From NCBI GenBank assembly GCA_021151695.1, contig JAGKWU010000002.1, positions 1-64,000 of the forward strand: 64,000 nucleotides of DNA, given 5' to 3'. Positions 1 to 9,124 of the stretch are shown in pieces (the stretch's first letter is position 1; every line of letters begins with the position of its first letter). This DNA is from Cellvibrionaceae bacterium. Lineage in GTDB: Bacteria > Pseudomonadota > Gammaproteobacteria > Pseudomonadales > Cellvibrionaceae. The translations under genes were made by a program, and so were the position numbers. The notes under the pieces were generated by a model. It made no database searches, was not told where the DNA came from, and was given only the letters and a program-made list of their open reading frames with translations.

Positions 1-33
1 GCGGATATGTTGAAGGCTATGCAGAAAAAGTAA
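1..33 (+). CDS. C-terminal end of an upstream gene (partial)
   Basis: The window opens in a reading frame that ends ADMLKAMQKK and then a TAA stop. Only these ten codons are visible, so the product cannot be named. A perfect 12-bp hairpin follows 23 bases later and fits the end of a plus-strand transcript. The next gene is on the other strand. The reading is tentative because so short an open frame could arise by chance. Confidence 0.4.
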   Translation, partial: ADMLKAMQKK

Positions 34-56
34 TGATGTAATCATCTGGTGATTTG

Positions 57-91
57 GGGGGATTGTTTCAAACAGGCTCGAAACAATCCCC
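57..91. terminator. Hairpin between converging genes
   Basis: GGGGATTGTTTC and GAAACAATCCCC form a perfect 12-bp stem with a 10-base loop. It lies between the end of the plus-strand gene at the left edge and the stop of the minus-strand DUF5666 gene. The T-run after it is poor on both strands, so its strength as an intrinsic terminator is uncertain. Confidence 0.5.
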
Positions 92-102
92 TTGGATTAC
101 GG

Positions 103-1569
103 TTAGTGATCCCCTAAAAACTCAACCTCAGTTGCTGTAAATACGCCATTTTTTAAAACACCTTTCACTCGTACCCGCTGACCAATGGCTTTTACGTAAA
201 ACTCTGATTCGCTTAGCAAATCGCCATGGTCTGCTTTAAACTCTGTTTGGTTGTTGGTGACAATACTGCGGCCGAGCAAGCTGAAACTGTGGTTGTCAGT
301 GGCTGTGATGATGCCGCTGAATTTCAGTTCGGTATCTTCGTCGTTGGCCAATTCTTCCCTTTCTATTTTGCTGGCGATAAATACACCATCGCGATAGTAG
401 CCGGAGATTTTTACGAAATCGCCGGTTTGCAGGCTAGCGAGATTAAAGCGTTTTACCTGACCTTTACCCTTGTCTTCATAGGCAGTGCGCAGCGATGTTT
501 GTATGCTGGTACCGTTGATTTGCAGGGTGCCGGTGATAACGCCGGATGTATTGTTTGTGCTGACGCTAGTCACTTCACCAGCGATTTCGTTATCCGTTGC
601 TTTGGCAAATTCAATGCGCTCCGCCACTACCACGCCTGCGCTATTCACACTGCCTTTAAGTTCCACGGCAACACCAATAGCGAGTTGCGCGGCGCTGCCA
701 TTTTCATAAGTTGTTTGCGCGTTGGTGGTGACTTTTGTGCCCGCCACATCAAAATCTGTAGCAGAGGCAAAGCGCGTGATAAAACCCTCCAGCTCGGCGG
801 TTTTGATGTTTTTATCAAAAGCTTTGCTGAGATTAGTGACAGTTCTTGCCTGCAATATCCCTTGGTTGTCCAGGCTGCCGGTAACGACAATTTGCAAGCC
901 GTTAGCCAAACGATTGTTGGGGAAACCGTTGAGGTTGGCCGCTGAGTAGTTAACGATTAGTCCGTTCAATGTGAAGCTGTTGGTTGTTTCATTAAGGTTG
1001 CTCACGAGGCCCATGGCTTGATGATTACCCGTTGCAATTAACTCAACTCTTGTTGCAGTGATAATACCCGCCGCATCCACTTTGCCACTCACTAATACGC
1101 GATTACCAATGTGCAAACCATCGAGGTAATTGGGTTTAATGGCGGCATCAAACAGGGTTTCGCTATTCACCTGTACGGTTTGACCGAGCAGGCTAAATTG
1201 CTGCAGGTTGCTATCAATGCTGGTGATGCTGCCCATAACATTGGGATGGAACTCTATAGTATCGGCAACTTGTGAACCATCGTCAGCTGTGTGACTGGTA
1301 AGATTGACTTGATAACCTGCGTGCAAATTATTTTCGTTGCTTTGCTCGTCGTTCACCAGGATCTTGGCTTTGTCGGATTGATAGCGTACGCCGTTGACAA
1401 TCACGCTGCCAAAACCGTTGATGGTGCCCGAGCTGTAACCAACGGGTGAGGCAATTTGCGGTGCACCGCTACCGTCTATGCCCGAGGTTTGATTGCCGCC
1501 ACCACCACAGGCGGTGAGCAATAACAGCGCTACAATAAATGAATAAAAAAATTGCATTCTTAACTCCAA
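103..1569 (-). CDS. DUF5666-type lipoprotein
   Basis: This 488-residue protein has a lipoprotein signal (hydrophobic stretch, then LLTACGGGG), so it should be anchored in an envelope membrane. The mature part is a string of similar beta-rich units of 60-70 residues with recurring phrases such as GFGSVIVNGVRY, FSLLGQTVQV and VRVKGVLKNGVF. This is the pattern of DUF5666 repeats, which are small OB-like beta barrels of unknown role. It is paralogous to the 561-residue protein at 2576-4261. It starts seven bases after the stop of the DUF6502 gene at 1576-2406, so the two are probably cotranscribed. Molecular function is unknown; surface binding or scaffolding is only a guess. Confidence 0.72.
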   Translation of the reverse strand: MELRMQFFYSFIVALLLLTACGGGGNQTSGIDGSGAPQIASPVGYSSGTINGFGSVIVNGVRYQSDKAKILVNDEQSNENNLHAGYQVNLTSHTADDGSQVADTIEFHPNVMGSITSIDSNLQQFSLLGQTVQVNSETLFDAAIKPNYLDGLHIGNRVLVSGKVDAAGIITATRVELIATGNHQAMGLVSNLNETTNSFTLNGLIVNYSAANLNGFPNNRLANGLQIVVTGSLDNQGILQARTVTNLSKAFDKNIKTAELEGFITRFASATDFDVAGTKVTTNAQTTYENGSAAQLAIGVAVELKGSVNSAGVVVAERIEFAKATDNEIAGEVTSVSTNNTSGVITGTLQINGTSIQTSLRTAYEDKGKGQVKRFNLASLQTGDFVKISGYYRDGVFIASKIEREELANDEDTELKFSGIITATDNHSFSLLGRSIVTNNQTEFKADHGDLLSESEFYVKAIGQRVRVKGVLKNGVFTATEVEFLGDH

Positions 1570-1575
1570 AAAAAC

Positions 1576-2406
1576 TTACGGCTTATCCACAGGGGGAGCC
1601 GCTTCAATCAAATAGGTGCCCACGCCCAAGCGTACAGTGTTGGTCTCTGTATTATTGTCGGTGGGTTTGACTTCATGTTCGGTGAGCCAGGCATCAACTT
1701 TTTCCAAAAAGGCTTGGCCCTCTTGTTCGACAAACGCGCGAAACGCCGCTGCGCTTTCGGGGGACATCTGGATATTGGTTGCGCGCCGCTCAAAATGTAA
1801 CGGCAAATTTTTTTCGCTATTGGCTTTATAGAGATTGTGATAGAGGGTGCTGCCCAAATCGTTGATCACGCTGCCTGCACGCAGCAGTGCGCCTGGGTCG
1901 GATTGGGAGGGTACGTAATACCGTTTGAGCACCTGCAAATTGCCCCGCGCATCTTCTTCCACTACGCCGGTGCGTTTGAATTCTTTTAGCAGCGTGCTGG
2001 CCGACATGTCGCCGCCGTAGGTTTTGGCGAGCAGCGCAAAGCGAGCGGCGTCCAACACTTGGGGATTGCCATCGTCTGCGAGAAAAAAAGCGTCCTGGTG
2101 CCAGCCGGAAAGCACGCGGGTCATACGGTCCTGGCCCTGTTGTGATGCTTCGCTTTCGGTATTGTTTTTGAGTTCGTCTTTGATGCGTCCGGCCTCGCGT
2201 CTGTCGATGCCGGTGAGAATGGATATACGCGAGAGATTGGTGTCGCGCCCGCGAATACCAAACTCCTGCGCAGCCACCTGTACATAGAGTTGTTTGCAAA
2301 GTGCCGTCAACTCTTTATAGGTGATGCCATTGCGCAACAGTATCCCGACTATGGGCGCCATCAAGTGCCGGCAGGCCGCAAGTACAGTTGCTTTGGGTGT
2401 AGACAT
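1576..2406 (-). CDS. DUF6502 family protein
   Basis: This 276-residue protein has no signal peptide or membrane segment. The N-terminal 90 residues (MAPIVGILLRNGITYKEL, then ISILTGIDRREAGRIKDEL) look like a winged-helix unit, and the rest is helical and charged. The pattern matches the DUF6502 family as I know it, a gammaproteobacterial family often found beside DUF5666 lipoproteins, and that is its setting here: one DUF5666 gene follows seven bases downstream and another lies upstream. A DNA-binding regulatory role for the neighbouring lipoproteins is plausible from the helix-turn-helix-like start but not shown. The start is ATG at 2406. Confidence 0.65.
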   Translation of the reverse strand: MSTPKATVLAACRHLMAPIVGILLRNGITYKELTALCKQLYVQVAAQEFGIRGRDTNLSRISILTGIDRREAGRIKDELKNNTESEASQQGQDRMTRVLSGWHQDAFFLADDGNPQVLDAARFALLAKTYGGDMSASTLLKEFKRTGVVEEDARGNLQVLKRYYVPSQSDPGALLRAGSVINDLGSTLYHNLYKANSEKNLPLHFERRATNIQMSPESAAAFRAFVEQEGQAFLEKVDAWLTEHEVKPTDNNTETNTVRLGVGTYLIEAAPPVDKP

Positions 2407-2492
2407 GATCTTTGCTCTGGTCCGCTGTGAAGCGGCGAAATGTAACAGAAATCGTCCATCAAAATTTAATTAAACATCAGCTGGGGCGCTTA

Positions 2493-2532
2493 AAAAGCCT
2501 CCACTGCCGTCTAGGGATGACGACAGTGGAGG
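2493..2532 (-). terminator. Intrinsic terminator of the 2576-4261 gene
   Basis: On the minus strand CCTCCACTGTCGTC and GACGGCAGTGGAGG pair over 13 of 14 positions around a 7-base loop, followed by CTTTTTAAG. It sits directly downstream of the stop at 2576, so the large lipoprotein gene is probably a separate transcript from the DUF6502 gene that follows. Confidence 0.7.
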
Positions 2533-2575
2533 AACAGCGCTTAGATGAAGCGTAACTGGTCTTCCTTTCGAGTTC

Positions 2576-4261
2576 TTACATGCTGGAAGCAGATGAGCTG
2601 CTAGCAGTTGAGCTGGTCACTGAGCTGCTGCTCATTGACGAACTTGCTACTGAACTGCTAGAGGCAACACTGCTTACCGCGCTACTCGAAACACTGGCCG
2701 CCGCACTGGAAGACGACTTACTGGAAGATGAATGGTGGCCGTGATGGTCGCCATCATCTTCGTCTTCAAGCTCTATCACACGGGCGATAAATACATCGTT
2801 CTCAACAACGCCCTTGATCTCCACATTCAAACCCACAGCGCCATTCAAAAATGCCTGGATATTGTTGAAGCCTTTCAGTTGCGTGGTGCTGGTAACTTTC
2901 ACACTGTGGCCGGACACTACAATCACATCACCAGTCACTGATTCAATCACACCGCTGACTTCGTTCCAGAAACCATCGTGGCCTTTGTCTTTAGCATTTT
3001 TGCGTTCAACGCGGGTGGCAACCATGTGCTCAGGTGTTGTGGCTGTCGCTGGCTGTTTGTAGCCGCGCACGTCAATAAAGTCACCGGTCATCAGGTCTTC
3101 CAGATCGAAGAAACGTACGCGGGCTTTGCTGCGATCGTTAAAGCTAGTGTCGGTGGTTACGGTGAAAGTCACACCATTCAGTGTGAAGGTTTTCGCCGTC
3201 AGGTCTATGGCTTCAATCAGGCCCTCATCATGTACGCGGGGCTTGAAGTAAAGGGTGACTTTGCTGGCAACCAGGTTGTGGTCCGCATCCAATGTTCCTT
3301 TCACTTTTACCCAAACGCCGTCGGCGAGGTTGGCGGCTGTACCATTTTCAAAACTGGTGCTGCCGGAGATCAGCACTTTGGTGTCGTCCAGCATAAAGCT
3401 GGTATTGGCTACCAGTTCACTCACCACACCAAACATGCCGTAATCGTGTTTAAGATCGAGCAGTCCATCGTGTTTCAAGTCGAGCAAACTCAAATGCACA
3501 TTGCCATCGGCAACCAAAACGCCATTCACGACTGTACCGTGCACGCGCACCACCAATCCATTTGCCAGCAATTTATTGGGCAGGTCATTGATAGTGGCTT
3601 TGCTGTAATCCACAGCGACGCCGTTAATGGTGAAGGTTTTTGCGGTGGTATCCAGGTCAGCAACGCTGCCACTCAAAAATACCTGGCCAATCTCGCTGCC
3701 GGTGAGCTTTTCAATGCGGGTGGCCACCAGGTCGCCATCGGCGTTGGTGTAGGCACTCACTTTGATAAAGTCGCCAGCTTTTAAATCAGTGGCGAGCAAT
3801 TCGTCTTCGTAAAACGTATCTGCAGTGATCAGGATATTTTGACCGAGCGCCACAATCGTTCCTGTGGTCGCGCCGGTATTGGCATCAATCACCAAGGTGA
3901 TGCTGTCGATAGGTGCACGCAAACGCGATTCGCCCACCAGGCTGGTGGCTTTGCCGTGCAGGCCATCGGCATTGATGCTGCCGGTAATGCGCACCAGTTG
4001 GCCCACACCCAGATCAGATTCCACCTCGCTGTCACCATCGATATTGATGTTGGCGTCCTTCACGTCAAAGTGCACACCGTTGACTATCACACTGCCAAAA
4101 CCTGTCACCACGCCCTGGGCAATCGTCGTTTCAGTGGGGGAGGCTGTACCGGGTGTGCTTGAACTACTGGCGCCTGGAACGGAGCTGCCGCCGCCGCCGC
4201 CGCCGCAGGCAACCAGAGTGCTGCCGGCCAGCAGGCTGATCAAAAGAAGATTCGTTTTCAT
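2576..4261 (-). CDS. DUF5666-type lipoprotein with serine-rich tail
   Basis: This 561-residue paralogue of the protein at 103-1569 has a lipoprotein signal (LLAGSTLVACGGGG), a short Ser/Thr/Pro linker, and about six DUF5666-like units, the first again containing GFGSVIVNGVHF. The last 55 residues or so are different: a His/Asp-rich patch (DDGDHHGHH) runs into a nearly pure Ser/Ala/Val tail. Such polyserine tracts are typical linkers in Cellvibrio and Saccharophagus exported proteins, but here the tract ends the protein. The His/Asp patch could bind metal. The gene ends in its own terminator. Function is unknown. Confidence 0.72.
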   Translation of the reverse strand: MKTNLLLISLLAGSTLVACGGGGGGSSVPGASSSSTPGTASPTETTIAQGVVTGFGSVIVNGVHFDVKDANINIDGDSEVESDLGVGQLVRITGSINADGLHGKATSLVGESRLRAPIDSITLVIDANTGATTGTIVALGQNILITADTFYEDELLATDLKAGDFIKVSAYTNADGDLVATRIEKLTGSEIGQVFLSGSVADLDTTAKTFTINGVAVDYSKATINDLPNKLLANGLVVRVHGTVVNGVLVADGNVHLSLLDLKHDGLLDLKHDYGMFGVVSELVANTSFMLDDTKVLISGSTSFENGTAANLADGVWVKVKGTLDADHNLVASKVTLYFKPRVHDEGLIEAIDLTAKTFTLNGVTFTVTTDTSFNDRSKARVRFFDLEDLMTGDFIDVRGYKQPATATTPEHMVATRVERKNAKDKGHDGFWNEVSGVIESVTGDVIVVSGHSVKVTSTTQLKGFNNIQAFLNGAVGLNVEIKGVVENDVFIARVIELEDEDDGDHHGHHSSSSKSSSSAAASVSSSAVSSVASSSSVASSSMSSSSVTSSTASSSSASSM

Positions 4262-4663
4262 TACAGATACCTCATCAATACCTTTTCGGAAACTGGGCAG
4301 CCGCGCTCTAACCTGTGAAAGGGTATGTCATGGGCTGCATCGAGTTTGGGCGAGAAGAAATTCTTGTCGCCTACCGGAAACAGGATTTGAAATCCAAATT
4401 TCCATAATTGGTATTTTATTTGCCAAATATGGATAAAAATGCCGATGAGGTCAACCTTTTAAAAAGAAAGTGGGGTCATGGGGATGGCATTTGTCACAAG
4501 TTGGAGTAAATCCGCAGAGAGTTGATTGACCGACTATTTGGTCGGTCGTTATTATTTACAGACCAACCAGTCGGTTTGCCATCGAATTCTTCTTCTGCTG
4601 CGGTTGCGGCAGGTTTAATCAAACTGCCGCTTAGCCGGCGATATCCAACGGAGTTAGGAACCC
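4262..4663. promoter_or_regulatory. Divergent regulatory region upstream of the RND operon
   Basis: The 402 bases between two divergent starts contain no convincing gene. The right half carries the two TetR-type palindromes listed separately. The left half, upstream of the lipoprotein, is AT-rich around 4390-4460 and could hold its promoter, but I do not see a clear -35/-10 pair. Confidence 0.5.
4528..4547. promoter_or_regulatory. TetR-type operator palindrome
   Basis: GACCGAC and GTCGGTC form a perfect 7-bp inverted repeat around TATTTG. A second, imperfect site (ACCAACCAGTCGGTTT) follows at 4562-4577. Paired GACCGAC-type sites are classic targets of TetR repressors of RND pumps. They lie about 120 bases before the adaptor gene. 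The likely partner is the TetR gene at 9125-9739, at the other end of the pump operon. Repression relieved by a pump substrate is inferred. Confidence 0.7.
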
Positions 4664-5893
4664 ATGTTCAGGTCTGAATTTACCCTGTCGAGGCTGGCGT
4701 TTGCTCTGGTGTTAGTGGCCGGTCTCGCCGCTTGCAGCAAAGCCCCCGAAAAAATGGAAGACGTGCGCCCTGTGCGCGCCATTACGCTCAGCGCCGCCCA
4801 GCAGCAAGTGGTGGCAGAGTATTCCGGCAGTGTGCAGGCGCGGGTGGAATCGCAACTGGGCTTTCGCGTGAGCGGTAAAATCCAGCAGCGCAAAGTGGAT
4901 GTGGGCAGCATCGTCAAACCCGGTCAGGTGTTGATGCAACTTGATCCACAAGACCTGCAGCTGGCGCAAACCCAGGCACAAGCCAATCTTAAAGCGGCGC
5001 AAAGCAACTATGAGTTAGCTAATTTTGAACTCAAACGCTACGAAGACCTGCGCAAAACCAATGCGGTCAGCCAGAGCGCGTTGGATGCGAAAAAGACATC
5101 CTTCGACGCTGCCAAAGCCAGTTGGGAGCAAGCCCAAGCTGCCTTCAAAACCCAATCCAATCAAGCCGCTTACGCAACCCTCGTTTCCGACGTTGCCGGT
5201 GTAGTTACCGCCATTAATGCTGAGGTCGGCCAGGTAGTTTCCGCTGGTACACCGGTCGTGCAGGTCGCAAAAGCTGGCGAGCTGGAAGTGGTGGTAGGTG
5301 TTCCCGAAAATTCGGTAGATGTGGTGACGCGTGCAAATGAAGTGCAGATCCGTCTCTGGGCCGACAAACGCATTGCCATCCCTGGCAAAATTCGCGAGCT
5401 GTCACCGGTCGCTGATCCCGCTACGCGTACCTTTACTGCCAAGGTTACGATTACTGATCCGCAACAAGCCCAGCGCATTAAGTTGGGCATGACGGCCTCG
5501 GTGCAATTTGCACTCAACACACCTGGCAGTTTTGTAAAAGTGCCGCTCACGGCGCTCTATCAAAACAAGGGCGCAACTTCTGTGTGGGTAGTGGAGCAGG
5601 GCAAAGTAAAGTTGGCGCCTGTGCAAGTGGTGGGCATGAATGGCAATGATATTTTGCTCGGTAGCGGCGTGAGTACAGGCCAGACAGTCGTAACAGCCGG
5701 CGTGCATGTGCTCAACCCCGGTCAGCAAGTCAATATTTTACCGCCCGAACCAGAAGCGCCTGCACCTGAACCTTATCTCACCGCGCAAAGTTTGTTGGCG
5801 CAGCCCGCAGTAAACGCCGCCGATAAAACGGACGCTCATTTAAAAATTACCTCAACGCAAGGCGCGGTGGTCACCCAAGGAGCGGCTAAATGA
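4664..5893 (+). CDS. RND efflux periplasmic adaptor (membrane fusion protein)
   Basis: This 409-residue adaptor bridges the inner-membrane RND pump to an outer-membrane channel. A lipoprotein signal (VLVAGLAACSK) is followed by a biotinyl-lipoyl-like half (VSGKIQQRKVDVGSIVKPGQ), a coiled-coil hairpin at about residues 95-165, the second lipoyl half (VAGVVTAINAEVGQVVSAG), and beta-barrel and membrane-proximal domains. The length is normal for an AcrA/MexA-type protein; the Pro/Glu-rich tail after residue 355 is a little long. Its TGA overlaps the ATG of the permease gene by four bases, so the two are translationally coupled. No outer-membrane channel gene is in the operon, so a channel encoded elsewhere is presumably shared. 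The substrate cannot be read from sequence. Confidence 0.93.
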   Translation: MFRSEFTLSRLAFALVLVAGLAACSKAPEKMEDVRPVRAITLSAAQQQVVAEYSGSVQARVESQLGFRVSGKIQQRKVDVGSIVKPGQVLMQLDPQDLQLAQTQAQANLKAAQSNYELANFELKRYEDLRKTNAVSQSALDAKKTSFDAAKASWEQAQAAFKTQSNQAAYATLVSDVAGVVTAINAEVGQVVSAGTPVVQVAKAGELEVVVGVPENSVDVVTRANEVQIRLWADKRIAIPGKIRELSPVADPATRTFTAKVTITDPQQAQRIKLGMTASVQFALNTPGSFVKVPLTALYQNKGATSVWVVEQGKVKLAPVQVVGMNGNDILLGSGVSTGQTVVTAGVHVLNPGQQVNILPPEPEAPAPEPYLTAQSLLAQPAVNAADKTDAHLKITSTQGAVVTQGAAK

Positions 5894-8800
5894 AATCGCA
5901 GGGAGCCTCGTTAAATTTATCGCGCTGGGCGCTTGAGCATATTCCACTCATTCGCTATTTGATCGCCGCGCTGTTAATCGGCGGCATCATGAGTTTTAGC
6001 AAACTCGGGCAAGATGAAGATCCTCCGTTTACCTTTCGTGCGATGGTAGTTACCGCCAAATGGCCGGGCGCTACGGCGTTGCAAATGGCTGATCAGGTTA
6101 CCGACAAGCTGGAAAAAACGCTGCAGGAAACGCCTTATATAGACATCATCCGCAGCTTCTCCAAACCCGGTGAAACCACCATTATTTTGCAGCTGCGCGA
6201 ATCCACGCCGCCAAAAGAAACCAGTGCATCCTGGTACCAGGTGCGCAAAAAAATTGGCGATATGAAATACAGCTTGCCGCAAGGTGTGGTCGGCCCGTTT
6301 TTTAACGATGAGTTCGGTGATACCTATGGTTCTATCTTTGCGCTTTCAGGTGATGGCTTTACCTACGCCGAATTAAAAGACTACGCCGATTTGGTGCGCC
6401 AGCAATTTTTAAGCGTGCCGCTGGTGGCCAAGGTGGAATTGCTTGGTGTGCAGGACGAAAAAATCAATATTGTTTTCTCGCACAAAAAATTTGCGCAGCT
6501 GGGTATATCGCTGGAAGAAATCATCCAGCAAATCAACAGCCAAAACGCGGTTGAATCTACCGGCGTTATAGTTACCCAAACCGATAATGTGCAAGTGCGC
6601 GTAACCGGCGCTTTCAAAACCCCGAAAGATTTGGAAAATCTGAGCCTGCGTGCGCAGGGCACCAATTTCCGTTTGGGTGATTTCGCCGAGATTAAACGCG
6701 AATACGACGATCCACCCAAAAACAAAATGCGCTTTAACGGCAAAGAAGTGATTGGCCTTGCCATCTCCATGCAGAAGGGCGGCAATATTATCGATCTGGG
6801 TAAAAACCTGGAGAAAACCGCCGGCGATATTAAAAGCAAACTGCCTGTAGGCGTAGAGCTTGAGCGCGTAGCAGATCAGCCCAAAGCCGTGTCCACCTCA
6901 GTTAATGAATTTTTAAAGACGTTGGTTGAAGCTTTAGTGATAGTGCTCGCGGTTAGCTTTGTAGCACTCGGCTTTCACAAAGAGGGCAATGGCATACGTA
7001 TAGATTTTCGTCCCGGCCTGGTAGTGGGTTTAACTATTCCGCTGGTATTGGCGATTACCTTTTTGTTTATGCGTATTTTTGACATAGACCTGCACAAAAT
7101 TTCGCTGGGTGCACTGATTATTGCTTTAGGTCTGTTGGTGGACGATGCGATTATCGCGGTGGAAATGATGGTGCGCAAAATGGAGGAGGGCTACACCCGC
7201 TTCGATGCGGCCACTTTCGCCTATACCTCAACCGCTATGCCCATGCTGACGGGCACCTTGATTACCGCCGCTGGCTTTTTGCCGATTGGTCTTGCTAAAT
7301 CCGCCGCGGGTGAATACACCTTTTCCATGTTTTCGGTTAACTGTTTAGCCTTGTTGATTTCGTGGCTGGTGGCCGTATTGTTCACGCCTTACATTGGTTA
7401 TCTGCTGTTGAAGGTAAAACCCCACAGCGCAGATGAAGCACCCCACGAATTATTCGATTCGCTTTTTTATGTGCGCTTCCGCGCGCTGGTGAATTGGTGT
7501 GTGGAGTTTCGCAAAACAACCATCGCTATTACGTTGGGTATTTTTGCATTAGGCATCTTCGGCTTTAAATTTATCGAACAGCAATTTTTCCCGGATTCTA
7601 TTCGTCCCGAATTGATGGTGGAGATGTGGTTGCCCGAAGGGTCGGCTTACGCGGCGACCGAAGCGCAAGCGAAAAAATTTGAAGCCTTCATCAACCAGCA
7701 GCCAGGCGTTGAGAGCGTCACTAGTTATGTTGGTACTGGTAGCCCGCGTTTTTATTTGCCGCTGGACCAGATATTCCCGCAATCCAACGTAGCGCAAATC
7801 GTGGTACTGCCCAAGGATCTTAAGGCGCGCACCGAACTGCGTGAAAAAATCATTCACGAATTTAAAGTGAATTTCCCGGAGGTGCGTGGCCGCGTTAAAT
7901 TTTTGCCCACAGGTCCACCAGTGCCATACCCTGTGCAATTTCGCGTGAGCGGTACTGATCCGATCAAAGTGCGCGAGATTGCTGATCAAGTAAAAGATAT
8001 AATGCGCGCGAACGCCAATACTCTCGGTGTAAACGATAACTGGAATGAATCGGTTAAAGTGTTGCGGCTGGATCTCGATCAGGACAAATTGCGCGCGCTG
8101 GGGATGAGTTCTGAAGTTGTGATGCGCGCAGCCAATACGATTTTGAGCGGTACGGTTGTTGGTCAATACCGCGAAAAAAATCGCCTGGTTGATATACTGA
8201 TTCGCCAGCCGCTGGATGAGCGTTCAACCATTGAACGATTAAACGATACCAACTTGCCCACCGGTAGCGGTAAATCGGTAACCTTGGGGCAAGTGGCCAA
8301 AGCCCAATTTGTGTGGGAACCGGGTATCGTCTGGCGAGAAAACCGCGAATGGGCCATTACAGTTCAAGCGGATGTGATAGATGGCATTCAAGGCCCGACT
8401 GTATCCAGTCAAATTGAACCCAAGCTAGCGGATATAAAAGCTAGGCTGCCGATTGGTTATGCGATTAAATTAGCCGGTGCTGCCGCCGACAGCAGCAAAG
8501 CGCAAGATTCTATCGCCGCCAATGTGCCGCTGGTGGTTTTTATTATCTTCACCTTATTGATGTTGCAGTTGCATAGTTTCTCGCGCGCACTCTTGGTGTT
8601 TTTAACCGGCCCTTTGGGTGTTGCAGGCGTGGCCATGGCACTGTTGATTTTGCACAGGCCTATGGGCTTCGTCGCACAGCTGGGCGTGATTGCGCTCTTT
8701 GGTATGATCATCCGCAACTCGGTGATTTTGATCGACCAGATTGAAACTGATATTGCGAGTGGCACTGCTCCTTGGGATGCCATTGTAGAAGCAGCCGTAC

Positions 8801-8985
8801 GCCGCTTTCGCCCAATTATCCTCACGGCTGCGGCAGCTGTGTTGGCGATGATTCCACTTTCAGGCTCGGTATTCTGGGGGCCGATGGCAGTGGCGATCAT
8901 GGGAGGATTGATAGTGGCAACTGGATTAACGCTACTGTTTTTACCTGCGCTTTATGCAGCTTGGTTTAAAGTTAGGAAAGGATGA
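5890..8985 (+). CDS. RND efflux permease (AcrB/HAE1-like)
   Basis: This 1031-residue inner-membrane proton-drug antiporter has the duplicated RND fold: TM1 near residue 20, a large periplasmic loop, TM2-7 at about 340-560, a second loop, and TM8-12 after 870. The TM4 proton-relay aspartates are present (LLVDDAIIAVEMMVRKME), as is the repeat-2 counterpart (GMIIRNSVILIDQIE). The length is typical. It belongs to the branch with an FSKLGQDEDPPF start, which pairs with a single adaptor. It is coupled to the adaptor by an ATGA overlap. Drug, solvent or metabolite export is inferred from the family. Confidence 0.95.
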   Translation: MKSQGASLNLSRWALEHIPLIRYLIAALLIGGIMSFSKLGQDEDPPFTFRAMVVTAKWPGATALQMADQVTDKLEKTLQETPYIDIIRSFSKPGETTIILQLRESTPPKETSASWYQVRKKIGDMKYSLPQGVVGPFFNDEFGDTYGSIFALSGDGFTYAELKDYADLVRQQFLSVPLVAKVELLGVQDEKINIVFSHKKFAQLGISLEEIIQQINSQNAVESTGVIVTQTDNVQVRVTGAFKTPKDLENLSLRAQGTNFRLGDFAEIKREYDDPPKNKMRFNGKEVIGLAISMQKGGNIIDLGKNLEKTAGDIKSKLPVGVELERVADQPKAVSTSVNEFLKTLVEALVIVLAVSFVALGFHKEGNGIRIDFRPGLVVGLTIPLVLAITFLFMRIFDIDLHKISLGALIIALGLLVDDAIIAVEMMVRKMEEGYTRFDAATFAYTSTAMPMLTGTLITAAGFLPIGLAKSAAGEYTFSMFSVNCLALLISWLVAVLFTPYIGYLLLKVKPHSADEAPHELFDSLFYVRFRALVNWCVEFRKTTIAITLGIFALGIFGFKFIEQQFFPDSIRPELMVEMWLPEGSAYAATEAQAKKFEAFINQQPGVESVTSYVGTGSPRFYLPLDQIFPQSNVAQIVVLPKDLKARTELREKIIHEFKVNFPEVRGRVKFLPTGPPVPYPVQFRVSGTDPIKVREIADQVKDIMRANANTLGVNDNWNESVKVLRLDLDQDKLRALGMSSEVVMRAANTILSGTVVGQYREKNRLVDILIRQPLDERSTIERLNDTNLPTGSGKSVTLGQVAKAQFVWEPGIVWRENREWAITVQADVIDGIQGPTVSSQIEPKLADIKARLPIGYAIKLAGAAADSSKAQDSIAANVPLVVFIIFTLLMLQLHSFSRALLVFLTGPLGVAGVAMALLILHRPMGFVAQLGVIALFGMIIRNSVILIDQIETDIASGTAPWDAIVEAAVRRFRPIILTAAAAVLAMIPLSGSVFWGPMAVAIMGGLIVATGLTLLFLPALYAAWFKVRKG

Positions 8986-9124
8986 ATATTGGACCGGTGC
9001 GTTACTCACTTCGCACTCGCTTGCCATTAGGGCGTTTGTTTCGAAAAAACACCCTAACGTCAAACTTACAGTTGAGTAGCTTCGAGCGTTTAATGTTATT
9101 TATCCAATTAACCTTTGGTAATTT

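Noticed and set aside
2978..3784. A 268-codon open frame on the plus strand inside the DUF5666 gene
   Set aside because: It lies antisense to a protein with clear lipoprotein signal and repeats; its translation is low-complexity and resembles no family, and no ribosome binding site supports it.
7549..8166. A 205-codon minus-strand frame within the RND pump gene
   Set aside because: It is opposite to a well-supported permease; the His-rich translation is typical of antisense frames of this codon usage.
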